Below, one piece after another: positions 23,577 to 32,985 of a stretch of DNA of 64,000 nt (position 1 is its first letter; every line of letters starts with the position of its first letter). Both the position numbers and the translations under genes were made by a program. Under the pieces are notes generated by a model. That model ran no database searches, was not told the DNA's origin, and saw only the letters and a list, made by a program, of their open reading frames with translations. The stretch is from an uncultured Aliiroseovarius sp. (GTDB lineage: Bacteria; Pseudomonadota; Alphaproteobacteria; Rhodobacterales; Rhodobacteraceae). Location of the stretch: NCBI RefSeq assembly GCF_947492455.1, contig NZ_CANLNB010000004.1:310001-374000 (forward strand), read 5' to 3'.

Positions 23577-25842
23577 CGCGCACCCTTTCCACAGCGGACA
23601 GAACCTCTTCCGCTGTCGCGGGCGCGTTCATGTCGTGGAACCTATCGCCACAGGCCGCGACGGCATCCGCCAGCGCCAGCCATGCGGAAATGCCCAGCAT
23701 GAACGGCGGCTCGCCCACGGCCTTGGAGCGGAAAATCGTGTCTTCGTGATTGGGCTGATCCCATAGGTCGACGTTGAAGACGCGTGGCCGGTCAGAGCAG
23801 GCGGGGATCTTATACGTCGACGGTGCATGGGTGCGCAGAACGCCCTTGTTGTCCCAGACCAATTCCTCGGTCGTCAGCCAGCCGACGCCCTGCACGTATC
23901 CGCCTTCGACCTGCCCGATATCCAAGGCTGGGTTCAGGCTAGTGCCTGCATCATGCAGAATATCAGCCCGCAACACGCGGTTTTCGCCTGTCAGCGTGTC
24001 GATCACCACTTCGGTCAGGGCAACGCCGTGAGCGAAATAGAAAAACGGCCGCCCCTGTCCTTTGACACGATCCCACGTGATTTCGGGCGTTTTGTAGAAG
24101 CCAGTGGCTGACAAGCTAACGCGCGATTCATAGGAGGTTTTTGCAGCGTTCTGGAATGAGATGCTTTGAGACGGACCATGGACTTGGCCTTCGGAGAATG
24201 TGATTTCCGCAGGCGTACATTGCCACATGTGCGCCAAATGCTCGGCCATGCGGTCGCGTATGGTTAGACATGCTTTCTGAACCGCCATCCCGTTCAGGTC
24301 CGACCCCGATGACGCTGCGGTGGCCGACGTGTTGGGGACTTTCGCCGTGTCTGTTGCAGTGATCTTCACCAGCTCCATTGGCACGCCAAAACTGCGCGCG
24401 GCCACCTGCGCGACCTTCTGGAACAGGCCTTGCCCCATCTCGGTCCCGCCGTGGTTCATCTGGATCGAGCCGTCCTGATACACATGCACCAGCGCGCCCG
24501 CTTGGTTCAGGTGGGTCAGGGTGAAGCTGATCCCGAACTTGACGGGCGAGAAGGCCAAGCCTTTTTTCAGCAAAGGATTTTCGGCGTTGAAGGTCGCAAC
24601 TTCGGCGCGCCTCTGGGCAAAATCCGCACGTTCCAACAGCGCGTCGGTCATGGCGGGGATGTGGAAGCCCTGAATTTCCTGCCCGTAATGGGTGGTCTGT
24701 CCGTCGCGGTAATAATTCACCCGCCGCACGTCCATCGGGTCCAACCCGCGGGCGCGGGCGATGTGGTCCATGATCCGCTCAATCCCAAACACACCCTGAG
24801 GCCCGCCAAACCCGCGAAATGCGGTGGCCGAGGCCGTGTGTGTCTTCAACCGGTGGCTTTCAATCCGCACATCCGGCAGGAAATAGGCATTGTCCGCGTG
24901 CAGCATGGCGCGGTCGGCGACGGGCAAAGACAAATCCTGCGCCCAGCCGCAGCGCGCCAGTTGCGTAACGTCGAGGGCAATCAGCTGCCCGGCGTCATCA
25001 ACACCCGCACGATAGGTGATGCGGAAGTCGTGTCGCTTGCCGGTAATGACCATGTCGTCATCGCGGTCATAGCGCATCTTGCAGGGCCGTCCGGTTTGGC
25101 GCGCGGCCACAGCGCAGGCCACCGCCAGCGCGTTGCCTTGGCTTTCCTTGCCGCCAAAACCGCCACCCATCCGGCGCGTCTCGACCCGAACCGCGTGCAT
25201 GGGGACGCCGATCGCGTGGGCCACCTTGTGCTGGATTTCCGTGGGGTGCTGGGTCGAGCTGTTGACCAGCATGTCGCCATCATCCTGCGGCACCGCCAGC
25301 GCGGCTTGGCCTTCCAGATAGAAATGCTCTTGCCCGCCCATCTCGAAACTGCCTTCGATGATGTGGGGGGCAGTGTTCATCGCCGTGTTTGCGTCGCCGC
25401 GCGACCAGACCACCGGTCCGTTTTCGAACCGGCTGTCGGCGGCCAATGCGTCGTCGATGCTTAGGATCGCTGGGCGCGGGTCGATGGTGATCTGCCCCAA
25501 GCGCGCCGCCTTGCGTGCAGCCAGATGGCTGGTGGCGACGACCAGAAAGATCGGCTGGCCGTGATAGAAGACCTCGCCCTGCGCCAGAAGCGGTTCGTCA
25601 TGGATCGAGGGCGAGACGTCATTTTCAAAGGGCAGATCCGCAGCGGTCAGCACGGCGACGACGCCGTCGGCCTCGCGCACTTTTGTCAGGTCTGCGTGGG
25701 TGATGACACCGCGCGCCACCTCGCTGAGCCCGAACGCCAGATGCAGACAGTTCGCAGGCATCGGGATGTCATCCACATAGCGTGCAGCGCCTGCCACATG
25801 CAGGGCGGCAGCGTCGTGGGGCAGGGGGGCTCCAGCGCTCAT
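23566..25842 (-). CDS. xdhB: Xanthine dehydrogenase, molybdopterin-binding subunit
   Basis: The large catalytic subunit (758 residues) that oxidises hypoxanthine to xanthine and urate. It opens with the aldehyde-oxidase/XDH hammerhead domain (GAARYVDDIPMP) and carries MoCo-binding and active-site regions: GGQEHFYLEGQAALA, RMGGGFGGKES, TAFRGFGGPQG (substrate Arg) and NHGGTEMGQGL. The length fits the bacterial two-subunit XDH. The ATG at 25842 overlaps the xdhA stop as ATGA. It works with XdhA as an (alpha-beta)2 enzyme and with XdhC for cofactor insertion. Confidence 0.96.
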   Translation of the reverse strand: MSAGAPLPHDAAALHVAGAARYVDDIPMPANCLHLAFGLSEVARGVITHADLTKVREADGVVAVLTAADLPFENDVSPSIHDEPLLAQGEVFYHGQPIFLVVATSHLAARKAARLGQITIDPRPAILSIDDALAADSRFENGPVVWSRGDANTAMNTAPHIIEGSFEMGGQEHFYLEGQAALAVPQDDGDMLVNSSTQHPTEIQHKVAHAIGVPMHAVRVETRRMGGGFGGKESQGNALAVACAVAARQTGRPCKMRYDRDDDMVITGKRHDFRITYRAGVDDAGQLIALDVTQLARCGWAQDLSLPVADRAMLHADNAYFLPDVRIESHRLKTHTASATAFRGFGGPQGVFGIERIMDHIARARGLDPMDVRRVNYYRDGQTTHYGQEIQGFHIPAMTDALLERADFAQRRAEVATFNAENPLLKKGLAFSPVKFGISFTLTHLNQAGALVHVYQDGSIQMNHGGTEMGQGLFQKVAQVAARSFGVPMELVKITATDTAKVPNTSATAASSGSDLNGMAVQKACLTIRDRMAEHLAHMWQCTPAEITFSEGQVHGPSQSISFQNAAKTSYESRVSLSATGFYKTPEITWDRVKGQGRPFFYFAHGVALTEVVIDTLTGENRVLRADILHDAGTSLNPALDIGQVEGGYVQGVGWLTTEELVWDNKGVLRTHAPSTYKIPACSDRPRVFNVDLWDQPNHEDTIFRSKAVGEPPFMLGISAWLALADAVAACGDRFHDMNAPATAEEVLSAVERVRDGD

Positions 25843-27200
25843 GATGTCACCTCCAACACCGAGGTCTTGGCCCCAGACCCTTCGTGGAAGCAGCGGATCA
25901 GCATGTTCTGGCAGGCGCGCAGGCGATAGTCGGCAGACGCGCGCATGTCGGTCATCGGGGTGTAGTCCTTGGCGAATTCCTGCGCGGCGGCATCAATGGT
26001 CGGCAAGTTCCACGTCTGCCCAATCAAAGCATCTTCAACATGTGTTGCCCGCTTCGGCGTCCCCGCCATGCCGCCGAAGGCAATCCGTGCGGTGGCGACT
26101 TTGCCGTCCTGAACCGCGATATTGAACGCACCCAGTACGGCGGAAATATCCTGATCGAACCGTTTCGACAGCTTGTAGACGCGCAGATTGTCAGGACCGC
26201 GCGGGATGGAAATCGCCTCGACAAACTCGCCCGGCTGGCGGTCCTGTTTGCCATAGTCGACAAAGAAATCCTCGAGCGCGACCTGCCGCCGGACGTCCCC
26301 GCGCCGCAAATGCAGCACAGCGTCCAGCGCAATCAAAGGCGGCGGTCCGTCCCCAATAGGCGAGCCGTTGGCGATGTTGCCGCCAATGGTGGCGACATTC
26401 CGCACCTGAGTGGACGCAAAACGGCGCAGCATCTCGGCGAAATGCGGGTGATGATCGAGCATCAGATGACGCAGCGTCTCGATGCTGACGCCCGCGCCAA
26501 TATAGATATGTGTGTCGGTGAGTTCGACCTGTTTCAGATCCTCGACGCCGTTCAAAAAGATCGCAGGGCGAATGTCGCGCAGCGCTTTGGTCGACCAAAG
26601 CCCCACATCCGTCGCCCCGGCCACCAGTGTGGCATGTGGATGTTCCATCAGCGCCTGTGCCAACGCGTCCGCCGTCTTGGGGCGCATGGGGGTGTCGTCT
26701 GTATCAGGCAGGGCGGGCGCAGCGGCGAAACCTTCAGGCACGGGGGCCTCGGCCGCCTTTTCAGCCGCGCGAACAATCGGCGCATAGCCCGTGCAACGGC
26801 ACAGGTTCCCCGCCAGCACATCATCATGCGCCCGGTCCCCGTTCAGATGCGCCGTGGCAAGCGACACCGCGATTCCCGGCGTACAAAATCCGCATTGTGA
26901 TCCGTGTTCGTCGATCAATGCTTCTTGCACGGGATGCAGGGTGTCGCCGTCCGCCAAGGCCTCGACCGTCGTGACAGATTTCCCGTCCAACTGTCCCAGA
27001 AACAGGATGCAGGCATTCACCGCGCGCGCGCCGTCAGCATCCCGCAGCATAACCGTACAAGCGCCGCAATCGCCTTCGTTGCAGCCTTCTTTCGTACCGG
27101 TCAGACCACGTGTGTCGCGTAGCCAATTCAGCGTGGATTGCGTGGGGTCAACATCGCGCAGGGTCACGCTCTCTCCGTTCAGAAGAAAGGTGATATTCAT
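25839..27200 (-). CDS. xdhA: Xanthine dehydrogenase, iron-sulfur/FAD subunit
   Basis: The small subunit (453 residues) that moves electrons from the Mo site to NAD+. It has the plant-type [2Fe-2S] cluster (EGCNEGDCGACTV, about residues 38-50, plus the earlier-fold Cys), the second [2Fe-2S] domain (QCGFCTPG and NLCRCTGYAPI) and a FAD-binding domain with TIGGNIANGSPIGD. The ATG at 27200 follows GGACG. It heads the leftward operon xdhABC plus ABC transporter plus channel. Upstream on the minus strand a TTGACC box at 27318-27323 could belong to its promoter. Confidence 0.96.
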   Translation of the reverse strand: MNITFLLNGESVTLRDVDPTQSTLNWLRDTRGLTGTKEGCNEGDCGACTVMLRDADGARAVNACILFLGQLDGKSVTTVEALADGDTLHPVQEALIDEHGSQCGFCTPGIAVSLATAHLNGDRAHDDVLAGNLCRCTGYAPIVRAAEKAAEAPVPEGFAAAPALPDTDDTPMRPKTADALAQALMEHPHATLVAGATDVGLWSTKALRDIRPAIFLNGVEDLKQVELTDTHIYIGAGVSIETLRHLMLDHHPHFAEMLRRFASTQVRNVATIGGNIANGSPIGDGPPPLIALDAVLHLRRGDVRRQVALEDFFVDYGKQDRQPGEFVEAISIPRGPDNLRVYKLSKRFDQDISAVLGAFNIAVQDGKVATARIAFGGMAGTPKRATHVEDALIGQTWNLPTIDAAAQEFAKDYTPMTDMRASADYRLRACQNMLIRCFHEGSGAKTSVLEVTS

Positions 27201-27294
27201 TGAAACGTCCTGCCGCCTTACCCTGTTGGTGGCCCCGATATCCGCGTCCTCGATGCGGCGTAGAAAACGCGCGGGTGTATGTTTTTATGCCCTT

Positions 27295-27323
27295 AGCAAA
27301 GCCGGGAAAGTGTGATCGGTCAA
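27295..27323 (-). promoter_or_regulatory. Possible promoter of the xdh operon
   Basis: On the minus strand a -35-like TTGACC (27318-27323) is followed by a weak -10 such as TTGCTA or TGCTAA after about 18-19 bases. This is the best candidate in the 197-base spacer between xdhA and dnaE; the -10 is poor. Confidence 0.3.
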
Positions 27324-27365
27324 GCCCCGAGGCAAAAACTTGTCAACGCGGGACAGGCGCCCTTC

Positions 27366-27379
27366 CGTCTGATCAGACG
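27366..27379. promoter_or_regulatory. Perfect 14-bp palindrome between xdhA and dnaE
   Basis: CGTCTGATCAGACG is a perfect dyad 18 bases before the dnaE start and about 165 bases before xdhA. Its form suggests a dimeric regulator site. Which of the two divergent genes it would control is unknown. Confidence 0.4.
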
Positions 27380-27397
27380 CTGGTTTAACCTGCCCGG

Positions 27398-30300
27398 ATG
27401 AGCAGCCAACCCCGATTCATTCACCTTCGCACCCACACGCAGTACTCGCTTCTGGAAGGGGCGGTTCCGGTCAAGAAACTGCCCGGTCTGTGTGCGGCCC
27501 ATGACATGCCCGCCGTCGCCATGACGGATACCAATAACATGTTCGCTGCATTGGAGTTTTCCGTGACGGCTTCGGGTGAGGGCGTGCAGCCCATCATCGG
27601 CTGTCAGGTCGATGTTTGCTATGACCCGCCCGCGCCGGGCGAGGCCCCGAAATCCCCCGCTGCGGTGGTGCTTTTGGCCCAAACGGAAGAGGGATACGAG
27701 GGCCTGATGCGCCTGAATACCTGCCTCTATGTGGACAAGCACGGCGCGCTGCCGCAGGTCACGTTGGAGGATCTGGAAGCCAATGCCGAGGGCGTGATTT
27801 GCCTGACCGGCGGGGCGGAAGGTCCAGTCGGTCAGTTCCTTCAAAACGGTCAGCGCGACAAGGCCGAATCTCTGATGCGCCGCCTTCATACGGCATATGG
27901 CGACCGTCTGTATGTCGAGCTTCAGCGCCATCCGGGCGAGGGCGGTCAGCCAACCGAACCCGAACGTCTGACCGAGCGCGGCTTTGTCGAGATGGCCTAT
28001 GCGATGGGCATTCCGCTGGTCGCGACCAATGACGTCTACTTCCCTGCCCAGAAGCTGTACGAGGCCCATGACGCGCTGATCTGCATCAAGGAAGGGGCCT
28101 ATGTGGACCAGCAAGACGGACGCCGCCGTCTGACACCCCAGCACTATTTCAAATCGCCCGAAGAGATGATCACGCTGTTCGCGGATCTGCCCGAAGCGAT
28201 TGAGAACACCGTGGAAATCGCCAAGCGCTGCGCCTTTATGGCCTATCGCCGCGACCCAATTCTGCCGAAATTCGCAGATGACGAGGTGGTCGAACTACGT
28301 CGTCAAGCGAACGAAGGCCTGCAAGCGCGCCTGGCCGTGATCCCCCATGCGGTTTCGGTCGAGGAATACCAAAAGCGCCTCGATTTTGAGCTGGATATCA
28401 TCGAGGGCATGGGGTTCCCCGGCTACTTCCTGATCGTTGCGGACTTCATCAAATGGGGCAAGGATCAGGGCATTCCGGTGGGGCCGGGCCGTGGCTCGGG
28501 TGCAGGCAGTCTGGTGGCCTATGCGCTGACCATTACCGACCTTGACCCCCTACGCTATTCGCTGCTGTTCGAACGCTTCCTGAACCCCGAACGTGTCTCG
28601 ATGCCGGACTTCGACATCGACTTCTGCATGGACCGGCGCGAGGAAGTGATCCGCTACGTGCAAGAGAAATATGGCCGCGACAAGGTGGGCCAGATCATCA
28701 CCTTCGGTGCGCTTTTGTCGAAAGCCGCGGTGCGTGACGTGGGCCGTGTGCTGCAAATGCCGTATGGGCAGGTGGATCGCCTGTCGAAGATGATCCCGGT
28801 CGAGGGCGTAAAGCCCGTATCGATCGAGAAAGCCCTGAAAGACGAACCCCGCCTGCGCGAAGAAGCCCGCGCGGAAGAGGTCGTCGACCGTCTTCTGAAA
28901 TACGGACAGCAGATCGAAGGCCTGCTGCGCAACGCCTCGACCCACGCGGCGGGGGTGGTGATTGGAGACCGGCCGCTGGACGCGCTGGTGCCGCTGTATC
29001 AGGATCCGCGCTCGGACATGCCTGCGACCCAGTTCAACATGAAATGGGTGGAACAGGCCGGCCTTGTGAAGTTCGACTTTCTGGGCCTGAAAACCCTGAC
29101 CGTCATTCAAAACGCCGTGGACCTGATCCGCGGGCAGGGGCGTGATCTGCATGTCGGGCCGGGGGGCAATACGCTCTATGATCCGCCCGAAGGCGCGGTG
29201 AATGAAATCAACGCCATCCCGCTGGATGACGAACCGACCTACAAGCTCTACGCCGCAGCGAAAACCGTCGCCGTGTTCCAGGTGGAATCGACCGGTATGA
29301 TGGACGCGCTCCGGCGCATGAAACCCAACTGTATCGAGGATATCGTGGCGCTGGTGGCGCTGTATCGCCCGGGCCCGATGGAGAACATCCCGACCTATTG
29401 CGAGGTCAAGAACGGCCAGCGCGAGATCGAGTCTGTTCACCCCCTGATCGACCATATTCTTGAGGAAACCCAAGGGATTATCGTTTATCAGGAACAGGTT
29501 ATGCAGATCGCGCAGGTCATGGCCGGCTATTCGCTTGGTGGCGCTGACCTGCTGCGCCGCGCGATGGGTAAGAAGATTAAAGAGGCGATGGATGCCGAGC
29601 GTCCGAAGTTTGAAAAGGGCGCGGCTGAAAACGGTGTGCCCGCCAAGAAAGCCTCGGAAGTCTTCGACCTTCTGGAAAAGTTCGCCAACTACGGCTTCAA
29701 CAAATCCCACGCCGCCGCCTATGCGGTGGTCAGCTATCAAACCGCATGGCTGAAAGCCAACCACCCGGTCGAGTTCATGGCCGGTGTGATGAACTGCGAT
29801 ATCCACCTGACCGACAAGCTGTCCGTCTACGCCAACGAAGTGCGGCGCGGCATGGATATCGAGATCGTACCGCCTTGTGTGAACCGCTCGCTCGAGACGT
29901 TCAGCGTGAAGGACGGCAAAGTCGTCTATGGGTTGGGCGCGTTGAAAAATGTGGGCATCGAAGCGATGAAATTGGTGGTCGAGGGCCGTAAGGTCGACGG
30001 TGTCGACAAGCCCTTCGCGACGCTCTTTGACGTCGCCCGCCGGGTCGATCTGAAACGCGTCGGCAAACGCCCGATGGAGATGCTGGCCCGCGCCGGGGCC
30101 TTCGATCAGCTGGACAAAAACCGCCGCCGTATCTTCGACAGCCTCGATGGTCTGGTCAGCTACTCGGCCGCGATCCACGAACAACGCGCGTCCAATCAGG
30201 TGTCTCTATTCGGCGAAGCAGGCGACGACCTGCCCGAACCGCGCCTGTCCCCCGTGGGCGACTGGCTGCCCAGCGAAAGGCTGGCGGAAGAGCAGAAAGC

Positions 30301-30913
30301 GATTGGTTTCTACCTGTCCGGTCACCCGCTGGATGACTACATGGCCGCGCTGAAGCGCAAGCAGGTTCTGTCGCTGCAAGAGCTTGAAAAGAAAGCCGAA
30401 CGCGGCGCGATGGTGGCGAAGCTCGCGGGCACCGTGGCCGGGCGGCAGGAACGTAAATCCGCGCGCGGCAACCGTTTCGCCTTCGCCCAACTGACTGACC
30501 CGACTGGCCAGTACGAGGTCACGATCTTCTCGGACGTCTTAGAGAAATGCCGCGACTATCTGGAAACCGGGTCCAACGTGGTGGTGACGGTCGAGGCGAC
30601 GATGGAGGCCGATCAGCTAAAACTTCTGGCCCGTTCGATCTCGCCCATCGACAATGTGGTGTCGGATGTGGGGGGCATGGCTTTGAAGCTCTACCTCGAA
30701 AACGCCTCGGCGCTGGCACAGGTGGCCTCGGTTCTGCAGGATGCGGCGGCCAAGGCGCGCAATGCCCGCCCCGGAGAAGTGTCCGTCTGCCTGATGGACC
30801 CCAGCCTGCCCGGCGAGGTCGAGATGACCTTGGGCCAGTCTTTCCCGCTGAACCCGCAGGTCAAAGGTGCGCTGAAATCGCTAAATGACGTGATTGATGT
30901 CGAAGAAGTCTAG
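27398..30913 (+). CDS. dnaE: DNA polymerase III alpha subunit
   Basis: The replicative polymerase catalytic subunit, 1171 residues, a normal size for DnaE1 and longer than the mutagenic DnaE2. Domains in order: PHP domain (HLRTHTQYSLLEGA onward, residues about 7-215), palm with the catalytic acidic motif PDFDIDFCMDRREE (about residue 401), fingers with YGRDKVGQIITFGAL and GYSLGGADLLRRAMGKK, helix-hairpin-helix tandem, and an OB fold (AKLAGTVAGRQERKS and FAFAQLTDPTG) before the C-terminal tau-binding tail. It is divergent from the xdh operon and appears single. Two hairpins and a repeat box follow the stop. Confidence 0.97.
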   Translation: MSSQPRFIHLRTHTQYSLLEGAVPVKKLPGLCAAHDMPAVAMTDTNNMFAALEFSVTASGEGVQPIIGCQVDVCYDPPAPGEAPKSPAAVVLLAQTEEGYEGLMRLNTCLYVDKHGALPQVTLEDLEANAEGVICLTGGAEGPVGQFLQNGQRDKAESLMRRLHTAYGDRLYVELQRHPGEGGQPTEPERLTERGFVEMAYAMGIPLVATNDVYFPAQKLYEAHDALICIKEGAYVDQQDGRRRLTPQHYFKSPEEMITLFADLPEAIENTVEIAKRCAFMAYRRDPILPKFADDEVVELRRQANEGLQARLAVIPHAVSVEEYQKRLDFELDIIEGMGFPGYFLIVADFIKWGKDQGIPVGPGRGSGAGSLVAYALTITDLDPLRYSLLFERFLNPERVSMPDFDIDFCMDRREEVIRYVQEKYGRDKVGQIITFGALLSKAAVRDVGRVLQMPYGQVDRLSKMIPVEGVKPVSIEKALKDEPRLREEARAEEVVDRLLKYGQQIEGLLRNASTHAAGVVIGDRPLDALVPLYQDPRSDMPATQFNMKWVEQAGLVKFDFLGLKTLTVIQNAVDLIRGQGRDLHVGPGGNTLYDPPEGAVNEINAIPLDDEPTYKLYAAAKTVAVFQVESTGMMDALRRMKPNCIEDIVALVALYRPGPMENIPTYCEVKNGQREIESVHPLIDHILEETQGIIVYQEQVMQIAQVMAGYSLGGADLLRRAMGKKIKEAMDAERPKFEKGAAENGVPAKKASEVFDLLEKFANYGFNKSHAAAYAVVSYQTAWLKANHPVEFMAGVMNCDIHLTDKLSVYANEVRRGMDIEIVPPCVNRSLETFSVKDGKVVYGLGALKNVGIEAMKLVVEGRKVDGVDKPFATLFDVARRVDLKRVGKRPMEMLARAGAFDQLDKNRRRIFDSLDGLVSYSAAIHEQRASNQVSLFGEAGDDLPEPRLSPVGDWLPSERLAEEQKAIGFYLSGHPLDDYMAALKRKQVLSLQELEKKAERGAMVAKLAGTVAGRQERKSARGNRFAFAQLTDPTGQYEVTIFSDVLEKCRDYLETGSNVVVTVEATMEADQLKLLARSISPIDNVVSDVGGMALKLYLENASALAQVASVLQDAAAKARNARPGEVSVCLMDPSLPGEVEMTLGQSFPLNPQVKGALKSLNDVIDVEEV

Positions 30914-30983
30914 GGGCTTAGCCCCTCACGCCTTCGGCTAGGGCTCCGCCCGTTCTCAGGCGAAACTGTCCCCCGGACAGTTT
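30913..30983. repeat. Hairpins after dnaE
   Basis: GGGGC-TTA-GCCCC (30913-30925) begins in the last base of the stop codon, and AAACTGTCC-CCC-GGACAGTTT (30963-30983) is a perfect 9-bp stem. No T-run follows. They precede repeat copies 2 and 3 between the convergent dnaE and slyX. Confidence 0.6.
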
Positions 30984-30998
30984 CCGGGAAGCCTTCGA

Positions 30999-31026
30999 AC
31001 CCCAGGATACTTATAACAAGAAAAGG
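30999..31026 (+). repeat. Dispersed 3'-end repeat box, copy 2
   Basis: The sequence contains ATACTTATAACAAGAAAAGG after CCCCAGG. It lies 86 bases after the dnaE stop, in the dnaE orientation, and forms an inverted pair with copy 3, so the two together can fold into a long imperfect stem. Confidence 0.65.
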
Positions 31027-31035
31027 CGCTGAGCT

Positions 31036-31063
31036 CTTTTTCTTGTCATAAATATCCCCGCCG
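31036..31063 (-). repeat. Dispersed 3'-end repeat box, copy 3
   Basis: On the minus strand it reads CGGCGGGG then ATATTTATGACAAGAAAAAG. It lies 81 bases beyond the slyX stop, oriented with slyX, facing copy 2. The region 31064-31143 holds only GC-rich runs and no gene. Confidence 0.65.
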
Positions 31064-31143
31064 GAGGCCTCATATCTGCCGCGCGTCAGCGCGGCCACCC
31101 CCAACCCGGAGCGCCCCGCCAGGGGCAATTCGGGGCGGGAGCC

Positions 31144-31353
31144 CTAGTAATGCGGCGGGCGTTCGTCTCCAAGGATGACCCCACCCGTGCCAGCGCTTTC
31201 GCGCTGGGCCTCACGCTCCATCAACACCTTCACGCGATGGGTCATTTTCGACAGGTCAGTGTCCTGCCGCGCGACGACCTCGTTCAGCTCTTCAACCTGA
31301 CGGGTCAGGTGGGCGATGGTTTCTTCCAATTGGGTGATGCGATCTTGGGTCAT
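31144..31353 (-). CDS. slyX: SlyX family protein
   Basis: A 69-residue coiled-coil protein of unknown biochemical role. The whole N-terminal part is heptad-like (ITQLEETIAHLTRQVEELNE), and it ends in PPHY, the conserved C terminus of SlyX. The ATG at 31353 gives the family length; the longer in-frame ORF upstream (to 31455) adds residues unlike SlyX. It is divergent from hisS by 144 bases and convergent with dnaE. Confidence 0.88.
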   Translation of the reverse strand: MTQDRITQLEETIAHLTRQVEELNEVVARQDTDLSKMTHRVKVLMEREAQRESAGTGGVILGDERPPHY

Positions 31354-31497
31354 GGCTGCGTGATAGCCTGCCCGGTCGCGCGCGCCCAGCGAAATCCACA
31401 GACCTGCGGTAAATTGTGAAGAAACACAGGCTTTCCTTGCCCCCACCGCCCCCATCCGCTAGACCGCCCGCGACACCAATGTGAACCGGGACCAGAC

Positions 31498-32985
31498 ATG
31501 GCCAAGCAGAAAAAACAGCCCCGCCCCAAGGCAATCACGCCGAAGGGATTTCGCGACTATTTCGGAGCGGAAGTGGACGAGCGTAAACATATGCTCGACC
31601 AGATTGCGGCGGTGTATCATCGCTATGGCTTTGACGCGCTGGAAAGCTCGGCTGTGGAAACGGTCGAGGCGCTGGGCAAGTTCCTGCCCGACGTGGATCG
31701 CCCGAACGAGGGCGTCTTCGCGTGGCAGGAGTTTGACGAGAAGGACAATGGCGACTGGATGGCCCTGCGCTATGACCTGACCGCGCCTTTGGCTCGCGTC
31801 TATGCACAGCATCGCAACGACCTACCGACGCCCTATCGTCGCTATGCGATGGGTCCGGTCTGGCGCAATGAAAAGCCCGGCCCTGGACGTTTCCGCCAGT
31901 TTTATCAATGCGATGCGGATACCGTGGGCACGGCTTCGATGGCTGCGGATGCGGAAATCTGCGCCATGCTGGCCGACACGCTGGAAACCGTCGGCATCCC
32001 GCGCGGCGACTATCTGGTGCGGGTGAACAACCGCAAGGTTATGAATGGCGTGCTGGAAGTCATGGGCGTGGGCGAAGGCCCCGAACGTGACGCCGTTCTG
32101 CGCACCATCGACAAGTTCGACAAGGTCGGCGAGTCCGGCGTGCGCGAGCTGTTGGGTAAGGGGCGTCTGGATGCGTCCGGCGCTTACATCGACGGCGTGG
32201 GCCTGTCGGAAGAACAGGCCGAGCCGGTGCTGGCTTTCCTGACCTCGAAGGGTGCAACCGCCGAGGAAACGCTGACCAACCTGCGTGCCGCCGTGGGCGA
32301 AAGCGCCATTGGCGCGGAAGGCATTACCGAGCTGGAACAGATCGCCGATCTTCTGGCCGCACAGGGCTATGGTCCCGACCGGATCGAGATCGACCCCTCG
32401 GTCGTGCGTGGTCTGGGCTACTACACCGGCCCGGTGTTCGAGGCTGAACTGACCTTCGAAATTCAAGACGAAAAAGGCCGTCCGCGCCAGTTCGGGTCCG
32501 TTGCCGGCGGGGGCCGCTACGACGATCTGGTCAAACGCTTCACCGGGCAGGCCGTTCCGGCCACCGGCGTTTCGATTGGTGTTGACCGTCTGCTGGCTGC
32601 GTTGCGCGCCAAGGGTCGAATGGGCGGCAAGGCCGTTGGCCCTGTTGTCGTCACCGTGATGGATAAATCGCGCCTGGCGGATTACCAGTCGATGGTGTCG
32701 GACTTGCGCAATGCAGGCATCCGGGCCGAGGTCTATCTGGGCAACCCCAAGAACTTCGGCAACCAGTTGAAATATGCCGACAAGCGCAACTCGCCTGTGG
32801 CTGTCATTGCGGGCTCGGACGAGTTCGACGCGGGCAAGGTGCAGATCAAGGATCTGGTGCTGGGCGCTAAGATCGCCGAAAGCGCAACGCTTGAGGAATG
32901 GAAAGAACGCCCCAGTCAGTTCGAATGCGACCGCGCCGACATGGTCGCGCGCGTGCGTGACATCATCGAGGGTTCCGATGGTTGA
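31498..32985 (+). CDS. hisS: Histidyl-tRNA synthetase
   Basis: Class II synthetase (495 residues) that charges tRNA-His. Motif 1 lies around [15 protein letters not shown], motif 2 is [20 protein letters not shown] with RQFYQCDAD, the histidine-binding signature is [12 protein letters not shown], and the C-terminal anticodon domain begins near [11 protein letters not shown]. It is longer than the E. coli enzyme (424 residues), and motif 2 has RQFYQ where bacteria usually have RQFHQ. This matches the divergent alphaproteobacterial HisRS group said to recognise tRNA-His lacking G-1 (established for the group; inferred here). It overlaps hisZ by eight bases. Confidence 0.95.
   Translation: MAKQKKQPRPKAITPKGFRDYFGAEVDERKHMLDQIAAVYHRYGFDALESSAVETVEALGKFLPDVDRPNEGVFAWQEFDEKDNGDWMALRYDLTAPLARVYAQHRNDLPTPYRRYAMGPVWRNEKPGPGRFRQFYQCDADTVGTASMAADAEICAMLADTLETVGIPRGDYLVRVNNRKVMNGVLEVMGVGEGPERDAVLRTIDKFDKVGESGVRELLGKGRLDASGAYIDGVGLSEEQAEPVLAFLTSKGATAEETLTNLRAAVGESAIGAEGITELEQIADLLAAQGYGPDRIEIDPSVVRGLGYYTGPVFEAELTFEIQDEKGRPRQFGSVAGGGRYDDLVKRFTGQAVPATGVSIGVDRLLAALRAKGRMGGKAVGPVVVTVMDKSRLADYQSMVSDLRNAGIRAEVYLGNPKNFGNQLKYADKRNSPVAVIAGSDEFDAGKVQIKDLVLGAKIAESATLEEWKERPSQFECDRADMVARVRDIIEGSDG

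Noticed and set aside
28550-30184. A 544-codon frame antisense to dnaE
   Set aside because: The sense frame is an unmistakable DnaE; the antisense product shows only the His/Val/Asp-rich composition typical of shadow frames.
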